Of a stretch of DNA of 64,000 bases, positions 53,930-64,000 are shown piece by piece. Source of the DNA: Aphrocallistes beatrix. Its lineage: Eukaryota; Porifera; Hexactinellida; Sceptrulophora; Aphrocallistidae. The position numbers were made by a program, and so were the translations under genes. Numbering within the stretch: the first letter of the stretch is position 1; each line of letters starts with the position of its first letter. Location of the stretch: positions 1,116,001 through 1,180,000 of the forward strand of contig OY725502.1 in assembly GCA_963281255.1 (NCBI GenBank), in the 5' to 3' direction. The notes below the pieces were generated by a model that did not search any database, was not told where the DNA came from, and saw only the letters and a program-made list of their open reading frames with translations.

Positions 53930-56857
53930 TCACGTGAACAGCTCAGCTGCAAGTGTAGCTGAACCTCTTTCAATGCGAATCTTGACAAAGCTGCTGGTTT
54001 TCTGAAACAACTTGTCATCCAAACTCCTGTTAGACTTGCAATATCTCCACAGTATGGCTGCTAACTCCCTGAAGGAGTCACTAGCTTCCAGGTCACATGC
54101 TATCGTCAAGTGGTTTAGTAGCATCAGGCTCGCTTTCCATTTCTCTGTCTCGTCCACTTTTTCATCACTTCTGAACTCGTTCACCTCTCCTACCACGATA
54201 TCGGCCAGCTTTGCCAGCTCTGCAATGAATCTCTTATCCCCTCCGTAGAGAGTCTGGTTGCTCTCGATCTTAGGGATGGAGTAGAGGTAGTGTGTCTGCG
54301 CATACGCGTTCAGCAGGCTGAGAGCGTTTAGGAATACCGATACTCTACCGTTCGACTTTTGAGACCATTTCAATTCGGCTACGATGTTGAGCAGCTGTCT
54401 CAGAATGTACAGAGTCGTTTTACTGGGGTTGTCAGGGACCAACAGGAGTGTGGATAGGAAGTTGGCGGCGTAATTAGATAGGTACGCGTCTGATGCAATC
54501 ACCTTCTGGTCCACCTCCATGATCTCTGGAATGTCTGCCAGCACCTGGACGCCTGCTTCCAGGAGGTCGTCCCCTTGAGAGACACACCCATTCTGATAGG
54601 CCACCTGTGCGGAGAGAAGATACAACTCTAGTCGTGCAGTCACGCTGGAGAGAGATGGGACGGTAATAAAGCAGTAGGCTACGCAAGCATGCACGAATCC
54701 CACAGTCTTGTTCGTGTGCTTGCCTTTAATCCTAACCAGGGTGCGCATGGCCAGCGTGTTGACAGCCTGCACTAGCCGTATCAGAACTGGATCTAGGTTG
54801 GTGAAAGATGCCCTAGCTTCCACGTAGAAGCCAAGCTGCTGCTCGAAATCCTTCCCAAAGTCCACCAGAGACAAGAACTGTTTGACCAGTGCGGCCACCT
54901 GTCTCTTCTCATCCTCGGGAGAGAGTGCATTCAGAGAGTCGTGGATGGTCTTACAGATGAAGAGCATTGAGTTCAAAATGACAGGGTCGTGGGTGGTCAG
55001 GGTTTGGTGCTTAACGAATGACTCCAGGATCCCCCGACACACCTCTACCTTAACCACCTCCTTCTGGAGCATGTCCAGGAAAGGGAGGAAGTTGTCTAGT
55101 GAGAAGAGAACATTGAAATCGTGCACGTGTGTCAGTATCTTAGTCATGATACTGGACAGCTGTGTGTAGTGGGACTCGAAGGCTCTATTCTCGTTCATGT
55201 GCTTGATGATGTCACCCAGGATCTTGTTGATGACAAGCTTCCCGAAGTGCTTCGCCGCATACTCACACCAGATCTCAGCGCATTCAATATAGACCTGCGG
55301 GTTTTCCAACTTTGTGACCTGCTTCCAGACAGAGTTGAGCAGCTCCTTCCTCAGGTCGGGAGGAGGGTCGGAGAGGATCACACTAATTCCCAGACTCCTG
55401 TAGAGCTGAGAACGCGGCGTTCCCAGCTCAGTCGTGTTCTTGATCAGATCCACGAAGTGTGCAGCTTGTATTGAGATGAAGACCGGGGGAAATGCGGACA
55501 TGAGGGCGTTGAGGAGGAGGGAATGGTTGGAGGTCTTCTGTAACGCGTCTAGCACCTCATCGAACTGCGCTTCAGTCGTCTTAAAGGCCAGACACTGCAG
55601 TATCCAGTCGACGCCTGGCACAAAAAGGGAGGCGAACTTGTCCTGATCGAGGTTCTGCTTGTTGAGGGCGTGGGTGACAGCGGGCGAGGAGAATTGATTG
55701 ATGGAGCAGAGGAAGTCGTTGAACAGCGGTAGGATGTACACCCTGATGTCAGGTGCTATGTCCATCCCAACTCTGCAAATGTAGCACCTGGCGTACACGG
55801 ACACGAGTGGGTGTCCGATCCCCTTGGTGGTGTTAGCGAGGCGAGTGAGCGCTGCCGAGTACTCGGATTTGGTGAGGAAGGAGTAGCACTTGAGGATGGC
55901 CACCTCTGTGTAGTAGCGAGGGATCAGCTCGCGGATGGAGGCGATCTTGTAGAACCAATTGCGGCAGGTCTCACGCGCGGAATCCGTCACCATGGAGAAG
56001 TCGAACTGGTCAGGCGATATTTCTTTCTTTATTCCTGAGTCCTGGAGACACTTCTTGTAGATGCGATCGAAAACCAACTCCCCGAAGGAGTGGAGGATAT
56101 CCGTGATGAGCACGAACTTGGACGGGTAGAACTGAATGACTGACACATCTCCCAGGAGCTTGGAGCATTGGATGGCTATCTTCAGACACTTCACGCGTTG
56201 CTCCTTGTTCCATGCCCGCACCAGCTCCCGGTGCATCTCATCGATCTTCTTGACGTACTCCTTCTGGGAGAGATTCAGCATCTCGCGGACGGACCCCTCC
56301 TCCGTATCGTCCAGCTGTTCGAGCCGGTTCTTCGTACGGTCACTCCCCGCGGCGACCTTGGCTTTGACTTCAAGTTTCTCCTTGTCCTCTTCAGTCAGGA
56401 AGCTGGTCATGATGGAGAGGCGTTCGTTCGTCGTGTACTTGCCGAGGATGTTTGTCCTCTTCGCGCTCCAAGGCTCGAACTCTTTCTCGGTAGGAAGCTC
56501 CTGGAACACGCCGCCCTGGTCCCCCTTTCTTGTGGATTCAGTGAGCGCAGAGATGAGGGGATCCGAGGTCAAGCTGGCAGAGGAGATGAAGGAACTGTCG
56601 ATCGACTGACTGGCACCTAACGGGTCGAAACCCCCTGTGACAGAACTGGAAAGGGGATCACCGAACTTTAAACTGCTTCGCGTTTTTAGGACATCAGCTC
56701 CATCTTCTTTATCGATAGAGGCTGAACTGTTCGGTAATGAAGTGGGAATGTACCCCTCTAGGGGGTGCGAGGTACAAGGGAGGGGAGCGATTACTCGTAA
56801 GAGCAACTCTTCCTTGTAATCTCTCTGTCTAGGCCTCCACTGACTCGTCTCTGACAT
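53930..56857 (-). CDS. VPS35L: VPS35L, Retriever complex subunit (intronless, 975 aa)
   Basis: VPS35L (C16orf62) is the VPS35-like scaffold of Retriever, with VPS26C and VPS29, inside the Commander assembly. It recycles integrins and other SNX17 cargo from endosomes. The N-terminus (WRPRQRDYKEELLLRV) starts with the conserved basic/aromatic segment, and a Ser-rich linker follows. The block FEPWSAKRTNILGKYTTNERLSI is highly characteristic. LEQLDDTEEGS, IQCSKLLGDVSVIQFYPSKFVLITDIL and the long alpha-solenoid make up the rest. Length matches the human protein (963). The entire 2.9-kb coding sequence is one exon, unlike the many-exon vertebrate gene. Confidence 0.93.
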   Translation of the reverse strand: MSETSQWRPRQRDYKEELLLRVIAPLPCTSHPLEGYIPTSLPNSSASIDKEDGADVLKTRSSLKFGDPLSSSVTGGFDPLGASQSIDSSFISSASLTSDPLISALTESTRKGDQGGVFQELPTEKEFEPWSAKRTNILGKYTTNERLSIMTSFLTEEDKEKLEVKAKVAAGSDRTKNRLEQLDDTEEGSVREMLNLSQKEYVKKIDEMHRELVRAWNKEQRVKCLKIAIQCSKLLGDVSVIQFYPSKFVLITDILHSFGELVFDRIYKKCLQDSGIKKEISPDQFDFSMVTDSARETCRNWFYKIASIRELIPRYYTEVAILKCYSFLTKSEYSAALTRLANTTKGIGHPLVSVYARCYICRVGMDIAPDIRVYILPLFNDFLCSINQFSSPAVTHALNKQNLDQDKFASLFVPGVDWILQCLAFKTTEAQFDEVLDALQKTSNHSLLLNALMSAFPPVFISIQAAHFVDLIKNTTELGTPRSQLYRSLGISVILSDPPPDLRKELLNSVWKQVTKLENPQVYIECAEIWCEYAAKHFGKLVINKILGDIIKHMNENRAFESHYTQLSSIMTKILTHVHDFNVLFSLDNFLPFLDMLQKEVVKVEVCRGILESFVKHQTLTTHDPVILNSMLFICKTIHDSLNALSPEDEKRQVAALVKQFLSLVDFGKDFEQQLGFYVEARASFTNLDPVLIRLVQAVNTLAMRTLVRIKGKHTNKTVGFVHACVAYCFITVPSLSSVTARLELYLLSAQVAYQNGCVSQGDDLLEAGVQVLADIPEIMEVDQKVIASDAYLSNYAANFLSTLLLVPDNPSKTTLYILRQLLNIVAELKWSQKSNGRVSVFLNALSLLNAYAQTHYLYSIPKIESNQTLYGGDKRFIAELAKLADIVVGEVNEFRSDEKVDETEKWKASLMLLNHLTIACDLEASDSFRELAAILWRYCKSNRSLDDKLFQKTSSFVKIRIERGSATLAAELFT

Positions 56858-57663
56858 TACAAGTATGTATGTAGCTGTACTCGCACTTAGAATTGCTTAT
56901 TTGAATTGCTACAACTAATCTCGGGGGTATTTCACGAGGTAAAAGTAAGATTTCGCACTATCTATTTACAATGCATTTTTCTGAGATTCTCCGAAATAAT
57001 ATTCACATGTAGCAGTAGCAATGTGTAGAAGTGGTACTATTATCATTTGGGTTCGGAAGGCATTGTTTCCAATGCCTATCATAGTTGTTATTATGGAATC
57101 CAATAATAATTCTAGAGAATTTATTATTAAAGTAATTCTGCATAGAATGTACGGATTAATTATTTCAGTGCGCAATGGTTTCTAATACAAATGTTACGTA
57201 TGTGTGAAACTAATAAATTTCTCTCTATGAATGGAAATGAGAGAAGCACTTCATATGCGCAAAATTTGACAAATTTGAGAACTTATCGTAGTTCCAATTA
57301 GTTTTAAAAAAAGACTAGTTTTTCGAAATTAATGAGAGTACTGTTGAAGCAAAAAAAATTTCATAGCTCTCAAATTAGTTCGAGGAAATCACCACTAGCG
57401 CAAGTTTATCTTGCTTAAACTTGTAGGCTGTTACAAGTATTGAAGCATATCACGTGTGCCAATTCTTATTTACTACTATTCCTTCAGACTGGTTGATCAA
57501 ATTTCTGAGAGGTAGTAGGTCATCAAAAAATCTATTAAATCAAGACCAACATACGTGATTTAATAGGGAGAAAATCAAACAAGTATAGGGAGCATCGTGA
57601 AATAATAAGAATACACCTTAATTAACTGAGATACAAGTATTTTATTGACGGAGTAAGAGACTG
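56858..57663. other. Spacer between VPS35L and PPP1R42
   Basis: AT-rich without a gene I can support. It holds the VPS35L promoter side on the left and the PPP1R42 3' end on the right. Confidence 0.4.
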
Positions 57664-58665
57664 TTATATGGAGCTAGAGGAGGCCTCCTGTTTGTTAAGT
57701 TGCTCCTTCGTCCAGTTGGAAATCTTCTGAGCAGCTTGCGGTGAATAAGGAGCAAATATGTTAGGGAACTTTCCTTCTCCGTGCTCGTCTAGCTTTGACA
57801 GAGAACCGTAGCGCTTGTCTTTGTTGAGGAGAGAGAGCTGCATCGGAACCATTGGGAGTTTAATATCTAGATTCCCAGTGAAGGACTTGCTCTGGCGGAG
57901 CAGATTCTGTTTGCGTCTCGCCTCTTTCGCTGCTTTCCAATTCATCAGAAACAACCTTGAAACTTCGTTTATCTCCGCACCATCCAATGCACTGAGGGAG
58001 GAGCAGCTAGTAATGACGGATTCCTTGTAGCGATGCTTCTTAGTGACTGGGTTGCCTTCTAGGTGCAAGTGTTTCAAGCTGCCGAAGGCGCACACAACCT
58101 TACACACATCCAGAACACTGCCCAGCTGATTGTCGGATGCGTTGAGCGAAGTTAAACGTTTGAGTAGTTTGATGTTACCAAGAAATTCCAGGCGATTTCC
58201 AGCTATGTTCATTACGGACAATGTTGTTATAAGTGATACAATGGAGTTGGGGTCGAAGAGCAGTTTCTCCCCCAATGGCATTGTCTGATACTCTATGTGA
58301 AGTTCAGTTAGGCTCGATAAATGTTCCAACCCCTCTACTACAGTGATACAGTTACGGCCTAAGTATAATTTCTTTAGCGACCGTAGAGCATACAGGTTTT
58401 CCATCTTCGTAATACGGTTGCCTTGAAGGTAGAGGTGCGTCAGGTGTTTAGCAAATTCGAGATTCTCGATCTTGCCGATTAGATTATCGTAGAGATAGAG
58501 TACGGTGAGATTGGAGCATTGGGACAAGTTCTCAATCGACCCAATCGACTTATCGGAACAATATAGGTGTGTTAGCCGACACAGATACTCCCCTTGATCC
58601 TCTCCCCTCTTGCGATTGTATTGGTTGGTACAACGTATCAGGAGATCAGGTGTTATATGGATCAT
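57664..58665 (-). CDS. PPP1R42: PPP1R42 leucine-rich repeat protein (333 aa)
   Basis: Intronless. About seven SDS22-type leucine-rich repeats occupy residues 25-215 (NLTVLYLYDNLIGKIENL, HLTHLYLQGNRITKMENL, SLKKLYLGRNCITVVEGL). The family-specific LPLGEKLLFDP is conserved as MPLGEKLLFDP, and LDGAEINEVSRLFLMNWKA forms the LRR cap. PPP1R42 (LRRC67) binds protein phosphatase 1 and tubulin and is linked to centrosome/basal-body and sperm functions in vertebrates. Length is close to that of the mammalian orthologue. The start fits the family N-terminus. A MITE lies just upstream at 58857-59021. Confidence 0.9.
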   Translation of the reverse strand: MIHITPDLLIRCTNQYNRKRGEDQGEYLCRLTHLYCSDKSIGSIENLSQCSNLTVLYLYDNLIGKIENLEFAKHLTHLYLQGNRITKMENLYALRSLKKLYLGRNCITVVEGLEHLSSLTELHIEYQTMPLGEKLLFDPNSIVSLITTLSVMNIAGNRLEFLGNIKLLKRLTSLNASDNQLGSVLDVCKVVCAFGSLKHLHLEGNPVTKKHRYKESVITSCSSLSALDGAEINEVSRLFLMNWKAAKEARRKQNLLRQSKSFTGNLDIKLPMVPMQLSLLNKDKRYGSLSKLDEHGEGKFPNIFAPYSPQAAQKISNWTKEQLNKQEASSSSI

Positions 58666-60540
58666 TCTTTAGATAAAATTGTACTACAAAGCATATAGTT
58701 GCATTTTATATTTGGTCAGATCCCAATTTTATTTTTAAATCACAAATTTTTATTAAGATAACACAATTTGGTAAGACTATCTTAAGTCATTAAATATCAT
58801 AAATATTCCAAACAAATGATTTCAAGATTTAAAGTGTAATTGATTTGCAGGAAATACAGGTGACTCCGCGTAATCCGGGCACTTTGGTCCTGGATATTTT
58901 GTCCCGATTAAAGTTCCTCATTAACCGATGAAATTTAGTATTAGCTTCTATGTATGGGAACCATTCCGTTCCTGGAGACTTGTCCCAATTAAGCGGTTGT
59001 CCCATTAAGCGGAGTTGACTGTATGTACTTCTTTCCAAGAATGCTAAATTGTTGAAATGTTTCCAAGAAAGAAATAAGTTGAATAAAGAAATTAATAAGT
59101 TTCTATATAACTATATAGTATACTAAGTACTCAGTCGTTAAAAATAGAAACCATTCAAAGCTTCAGGAGACTTGGAATTTCCAATTTTTAGACGGATTAG
59201 CGGTAAAGTTAATGCAGTCATGTATGGATATTTCCCGAAATCCAGTTGGACGAAGTTTTTCATTGCGAGAAATTTCGAAATACCAATCCAGAGGCTTCTG
59301 TATAAAAAGACTTGATGCACTAATACAAATATTAATTAATTTGTATTTATCCTTTTGTGAATATATCCCAACTCTCTTTTATCTCAAAACGAGGTAGATT
59401 TCTCTGGGACTCGCGCTCATTACGTTTGAACGATACAATTCACTAAGGAAGATATTATTCAAACACGTAACAAGAGTTGAATATACAAATTCCGGTGAAT
59501 TCCACCTGCAATAATGAAGAGTTGTAAGTTCACTACAGCTAATGGTATCTGAATAACATTATTGAATCTCTATTGTTATTGATAATATATTATAATATCC
59601 CTAGGGCTTGAATTGCAAGACAACGCTTTTGCTTTATCAACAAAACTAATCCAAGAGACCAAATAGATGTTGAAATCTGCAGTGCATTTCAAACCACAAT
59701 TAAATGCAAGATTTCTACTTGTTAGGTTTTAAACGAGTCCTGCAATTTTATCTTATTTAGTGGCTATGTTATAATACAATACGAGGCAGTAAGATCCATG
59801 ATGGTAGTTCTCGTAATCACGCATTTAGTGAGGAGTCAGGCTTCCATTGAATCCAGTGAATCGACCTAAGTCAAGTAATACAACTATTCAGATTATTTAA
59901 CTCGCATGAGATCAAAAAAGTCTATGGACTCTGGTTGAAGAATGTGACAAGACAAACTAAGTTCGAACAAAGAGATAATCTAATTCTAAAAGTCACTAGA
60001 TATCATTTCTTCCATTCCATTAGTGATTAGTGAATATGGCTGTAAACACAATTGTACGACGTATACGTAATGCAGTATAATGGTAGAAAACAAGGTGTAA
60101 ATCTGACTTATGACCATATAATAAGCGTAAATAGAAATGACAGAATTCAATATTGCATACGGTAGTAGCATATTTCTAATTCAAATACCATTTCGTCTGC
60201 TACTCTAGCGTCACAATCTGGGATGGTTTGAACACTTATCCTACTATTGTGTGGAAGCACGTAGCGATTAATACTTCATGAATTTAGCTCTATAGAAATC
60301 CAATACGTATATCCAGTTGAAATTAATTACCAACAATAATAATATAATAATGTCTATAATCAAAATGCCACAAAATCCTATCCAAATAACATAGAAATGA
60401 TGTCACATCGATGAAGAAAAGTTGTGGCTGGCACAATTAGAATTAGGCTATAACATATTATTCTCGTGTACAATATGAACCGCTCAAGACTATAGACCTT
60501 TCGCTGAAATATAGACAAACATGTACTGACATAGCAGCCA
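58666..60540. other. Intergenic region upstream of the small coiled-coil gene
   Basis: No protein gene is recognised over about 1.9 kb. Besides the MITE at 58857-59021 I see only AT-rich unique sequence with short, unsupported frames. Confidence 0.45.
58857..59021. mobile_element. TA-flanked MITE, third family
   Basis: 165 bp with imperfect terminal inverted repeats CAGGTGACTCCGCGTAATCC and TTAAGCGGAGTTGACTG, flanked by TA (58855-58856, 59022-59023). The interior reads as two diverged halves (TTAAAG..CTCATTAACC, TTAAGCGGTTGTCCCATTAA). Probably Tc1/mariner-derived. Confidence 0.85.
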
Positions 60541-60548
60541 CTGCACTG

Positions 60549-60557
60549 AGTATATAA
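60549..60557 (+). promoter_or_regulatory. TATA box of the small coiled-coil gene
   Basis: GTATATAAGG lies about 60 bp upstream of the start codon at 60616, a sensible distance for a short 5' UTR. It is the clearest TATA element in the window. Confidence 0.6.
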
Positions 60558-60615
60558 GGAAGTATTTTCAGTCAGTAAAATAGAATTCCTAATTCCGGTG
60601 TTTGAACTAGCAAAA

Positions 60616-60870
60616 ATGTCTTCCAGAAGAACCACCAGACTTACACGACAGTACCCAGGAGATTGCGGGAGGTCGAGCAGAATACCACAGAACAGGCACC
60701 ATCTACGATCTGACAACGATTCAGACGAGTACGACAGTGAGCAGGACGTGAACGATTTGCAGGTCATTCTAGAGAATGAGAAAAAAAAGTTGCAGAGGGA
60801 GTTCGCCCAACTCAAAGCCGAAGTTACCTCTTTGCGCGCCCAAAAAGAGAAATTCGAAAAACCGGAATGA
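60616..60870 (+). CDS. Small Arg/Asp-rich coiled-coil protein (84 aa)
   Basis: The ATG in CAAAAATGT starts MSSRRTTRLTRQYPGD. The first half is basic (many Arg), then acidic and Ser-rich (SDNDSDEYDSEQDV). Residues about 48-80 are a clear coiled coil (LENEKKKLQREFAQLKAEVTSL). I do not recognise a family. A TATA box and a good start context support a real gene, while the short length and lack of homology argue for caution. The basic-acidic-coiled-coil layout could suit a DNA- or RNA-associated regulator, which is only a guess. Confidence 0.55.
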   Translation: MSSRRTTRLTRQYPGDCGRSSRIPQNRHHLRSDNDSDEYDSEQDVNDLQVILENEKKKLQREFAQLKAEVTSLRAQKEKFEKPE

Positions 60871-62200
60871 ACTGGGCGTGTATTGTTGCCCACCTGCGCA
60901 CTCGCTGATCGAACGCAAAGCGATGCACATCTCGCACCCGATGTACCTTCTTGGAGTTATGTACTGTAAAGTGATGTATCATTGATTTGTTTTTATCATT
61001 TATGTGCACATGGCTTTGTTTTGCATTTACACTGTAATTCGCTTTAAAACTAAATTAAATTTGTGGTTCTTCTGGAAACGAATGGTAGACTAATTTAACT
61101 AGTAAGGGTGTTAAACAAACTGAATGTTTTGTAGTGAGAGGAATTCCAAAATATAAATAAAAGCCCTTGTCCATGTGCCTCTCTATTTACAAGTTCTTCT
61201 ATATTGAATAAGTTAACATATACATGAAATATTGTGTTGAATAGTGAAATATAAATATTAAATAGAGTGGATACTTAACTACTTGTTGTTCCAAACCAAG
61301 GAATGTTGATGAATGTAACGAGATAGCTTCACTCAAATGTCCTAGGTAACAATAATATTAATTAAATTAGTCCCAATCTCCTAATTAAATTTACACAGTA
61401 TAATTTAGTCCTATTAAATAGTTTTGCAGTTTTAGAATTGGGCCGATAAAACTAGCCAAACTTTGTCAACATAAAGGATCAGCATATTAGTAAGCACAAT
61501 TCAGACCACAATTTTATCTCAAAGTTTTTTATTTAATCAATACAAATGTTATTAAGGCGAACGTTTCTAACTCTCTAGATCTAAAGATTGATAAATCATT
61601 CTTGAGTAGATATTTCAAGGTTTGGCTAAAATCAAAGCAGAGTTTTAGAAAGAAATCTTCTTGAAGTTTGTTTGGAAGATCAAAAATATTATTAAATATC
61701 CAGGATTTTGTAGAGAAGGAAGTATGAACTAATAAATAATATTCACAATATATTAATTTCTGTTAAATAATGTTATGTCTAAATCAATTCCTAAAATCTT
61801 ATTTCTGACATCAACGAGAAATATAGACATATTGCACATTCAAATGAATATTACATTTTCACAACTTCAAATTAATGAATTGGTCAAAAACGAACCTTAT
61901 AGAGTTTTAACCAATATATTTAAATAATACGTAGTACCATATTATAGCATGTCACATCAAGATTTCAGAGTAAACGCCTTGACCAGAAAAGCACAGGTGC
62001 CCTCATACTAATTTTCGAAATGAATTTCTGAAACTAAAATCTCATTAAATTAAGTTGTACAAACTGAAAATAGACGAAACTGTATTAACAAACTATTCAG
62101 AGCAATAAAAAGTATACACATTTGAAAACCGACAAGTAATATTAACAAATCAGAAAAAATAAAATTTTTGAAACTGGATCTAAGTAATAGAATAGAACAA
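60871..62200. other. AT-rich intergenic region
   Basis: About 1.3 kb with no gene, array or inverted-repeat element that I can recognise. Confidence 0.45.
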
Positions 62201-63517
62201 CTATGTATCAACTGTTTGTTTAGATTCAATAAGGCCTGTTCCTGCATCATCAGCTGATCCAGATTCAGAAGGATCGGCACCTACCCCATCCGTTTGTTTG
62301 GAATTGATAGTGCGTATACCTGTATCAACGGGTTGTTTACAATTAATTGGTTTTGTAATTGTATCATCAGCTGATTTAGATTTTATAGATTTCGTATCTT
62401 CATTATCAGTTGGCTTAGAGTCGATAGGGTCTGTACCTGTCCCATCAGCTGGTTTGGAAATAATGGGATCCACCTTGACGTCACTTTTATTAATTTGCAA
62501 AGTTTCCGAGCTATCACCATCGAGCTGCGAATCTGTTGGAGTAAACACCATGTCATTCAGCAGTTCAGTGCCATCTCCATCTAATTCAAGTGGATTGGGG
62601 TCACTTTGATTTTGCTTTCGATCGTCTTGCTTCCTTCTTCCAGGCTGCCTTTGCGGTCTGCTCCCTCTCGAATGAGAAAACCTGTCCCCCCTTGGGTAGA
62701 ACTCTTTTGTATGAAATATTGGATTTTGGTCTAAATTCTGATTATCTTCCTGGGAATTAGTTTTGCCTCTCCCTGGACTCTTTGAATACCTTCCTGATGG
62801 TGTTCGATTTCTTCGATTATTTTGGTACCTCTGGTTATTAAAATCGCTCTTGTGGCCTTCTTCACTCGTAGAATTACTCCGATTGTGATACTTGTGATGA
62901 GTCTGTGCACGTGTCTTAGTGCCATGCGGGCTGTTAGGTCTGGGTACGTCAAGTGGAGATGTTGCGTCAGACAATGGGGATGATACGGGAGGGGCATTAT
63001 GAGACTGCTGCTTGTGGATAGTTGGAAGTTTCTCTGCATTCTTCCCAGATGGCGAGAATTCTCTAGAAGGAGAGAAAGAATCCGTTTTTACCTCAGTATG
63101 GCTATCAGGTAGAGAGATGTCCAGCTGAAGACTCTTAGGTTTGGCATTGCAAGGCACCAGTTTAGGGATGCCGTCTTTGAACATAGATTTCGATGAATTT
63201 ACGTTGTCAATAGGTGAGCAGGGAGCAGTGCTGAAGGGTTTGCTAGAACTGAGTGGAGAGGAAGCCAGGTCTGTCTCCAGATCCGGGCCGCTCACAGAAT
63301 TGGAATGTCTGTATTCAGCTCTTGCAGGGACTAACTTCTCAGTAGATTTACTTTTGTAGTAATTTTTGTGAATTGGTTTGCGTGGTGTTGTTTCAAAGAG
63401 AATTTTTTCGCCGTCTCGGATTTTGGGTTTTAATGTAGGGTTTTTCGCACCTAACCTACTCTCCATACTTTGTCTCCTGTCTTGAGCCATCAGATCTTCT
63501 ATAAAACTATCATTCAA
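62201..63517 (-). CDS. Unrecognised low-complexity protein with repeated C-terminus (438 aa)
   Basis: Intronless open frame from MNDSFIEDLMAQDRR. The first about 60 residues are the most complex part (GEKILFETTPRKPIHKNYY). The middle is Ser/Pro-rich (SPLSSSKPFSTAP, SPSREFSPSG). Residues about 205-300 are rich in Arg, Asn, Gly and Ser with RGGD/SR-like patches (YQNNRRNRTPSGRYS, HSRGSRPQRQPGRRKQ), as in RNA-binding disordered regions. The last about 100 residues are degenerate 17-18-residue units of the type SKPADGTGTDPID. I cannot name a family. It is probably an intrinsically disordered RNA-associated protein. Steady frame and varied composition over 1.3 kb make a chance frame unlikely. Confidence 0.65.
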   Translation of the reverse strand: MNDSFIEDLMAQDRRQSMESRLGAKNPTLKPKIRDGEKILFETTPRKPIHKNYYKSKSTEKLVPARAEYRHSNSVSGPDLETDLASSPLSSSKPFSTAPCSPIDNVNSSKSMFKDGIPKLVPCNAKPKSLQLDISLPDSHTEVKTDSFSPSREFSPSGKNAEKLPTIHKQQSHNAPPVSSPLSDATSPLDVPRPNSPHGTKTRAQTHHKYHNRSNSTSEEGHKSDFNNQRYQNNRRNRTPSGRYSKSPGRGKTNSQEDNQNLDQNPIFHTKEFYPRGDRFSHSRGSRPQRQPGRRKQDDRKQNQSDPNPLELDGDGTELLNDMVFTPTDSQLDGDSSETLQINKSDVKVDPIISKPADGTGTDPIDSKPTDNEDTKSIKSKSADDTITKPINCKQPVDTGIRTINSKQTDGVGADPSESGSADDAGTGLIESKQTVDT

Positions 63518-64000
63518 TTGAGCACTTAAAATAGATTTTTAAATGTCAGTTGACAGACTAGTGCAGCCCCATTAAGTGACTCGTAGGACACGAAATGTGA
63601 TATTTGAAATCTACATAATGAATACCATCTAGCAATCATGGAGATCTCGTTTGATTAATTTATTTGCAAATATAGTATTGCTATAATTGCGTTGAAAACA
63701 ATTTTTTTCCATGCCAACCAATCATATTTTAAGTTTACAGAGTCATTATGATATATTGATACGCAGTGAGTAAATTATGCTGTTAAATTAAAACACTGCA
63801 ATTTCATTGATTACATTTGTCACATTTTGAGGCAAGGTGTGAAAATATGAATAATCGTTGCATTAGGTTAGAGAGTGATTCTAACTTATTTATATGCTTG
63901 AGTTAGGTTTAATTCCATTAGTCAATAAAATCAAAGCCAACTTTAAAACCCTGGATTATGATTGGCTAATACATTTTGACACCTTTTGTGAAAAGGTGTG
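63518..64000. other. Right edge, with a partial interspersed element
   Basis: No gene. The last 50 bp (GATTGGCTAATACATTTTGA, then CACC...GAAAAGGTGTG) resemble the tail of family 1 elements at 9915-9962 (GATTGGTCAGCGCATTTTGT, then CACC...GAGGTGTG). A weaker match lies at 63805-63845. The element continues beyond the window. Confidence 0.5.

Noticed and set aside
54012-56609. Plus-strand frames inside VPS35L and near its N-terminal region
   Set aside because: The minus-strand frame has full-length homology to VPS35L. The others lack any family features.
57815-59038. Small frames around PPP1R42 and the adjacent MITE
   Set aside because: They are the reverse of the LRR coding sequence or lie in a non-coding inverted-repeat element.

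Overview
This is a stretch of a eukaryotic, almost certainly animal, nuclear genome. Evidence: spliceosomal introns with GT...AG ends and GTAAGT-like donors, the standard genetic code, AT-rich intergenic DNA full of small inverted-repeat transposons, and a gene set that includes animal families (receptor-type tyrosine phosphatase, TMC channel, CIB calcium protein, Golgi carbohydrate sulfotransferase, TRAF/MATH proteins, a Hedgehog-type Hint domain). An early-branching animal such as a sponge would fit, because of the unusual domain fusions and the plant-like DMT transporter, but the sequence alone does not settle the phylum.

Layout. 1-0.77 kb: 12-bp satellite. 1-9 kb, minus strand: a two-exon coiled-coil TRAF/MATH gene, a membrane-anchored TRAF/MATH gene, a cytochrome P450 relic and a broken copy of the second TRAF gene, with 141-bp, 22-bp and AT-rich satellites. 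9.3-11.3 kb: inverted copies of an interspersed element with a GC-rich head. 11.8-23.7 kb, plus strand: mitochondrial threonine 3-dehydrogenase (8 exons), a phosphatidylinositol transfer protein (intronless) and AP-3 delta (8 exons). 24.8-36.9 kb: a CIB-family EF-hand gene (9-10 exons) whose introns hold three complete minus-strand genes: a two-domain receptor tyrosine phosphatase, eIF3j and the exosome subunit RRP41/EXOSC4. 37-44.4 kb, plus strand, all intronless: a P-loop GTPase, a DMT/EamA transporter and a 1274-residue GTPase-MACPF-Hint fusion. 44.9-58.7 kb, minus strand: a carbohydrate sulfotransferase flanked by direct repeats, a TMC channel, VPS35L (Retriever) and PPP1R42. 60.6 kb: a small coiled-coil protein. 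62.2-63.5 kb: an unrecognised low-complexity protein.

How the genes relate. Most are unrelated housekeeping neighbours. AP-3 delta, VPS35L and PITP all act in membrane traffic or lipid transport. CIB and TMC proteins form a known channel/auxiliary-subunit pair in vertebrate hair cells and in nematodes, and here they are linked. The most novel item is the GTPase-MACPF-Hint protein: an AIG1/septin-like GTPase, a perforin-fold domain, proline-rich motifs and a Hog-type self-processing domain in one polypeptide with no visible signal peptide. The most striking structural feature is the CIB locus with three antisense genes in its introns. The phosphatase nested there has lost the catalytic arginine in both PTP domains.

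Splice structures given below were read by eye from GT/AG sites, phase and family homology, with no transcript evidence.
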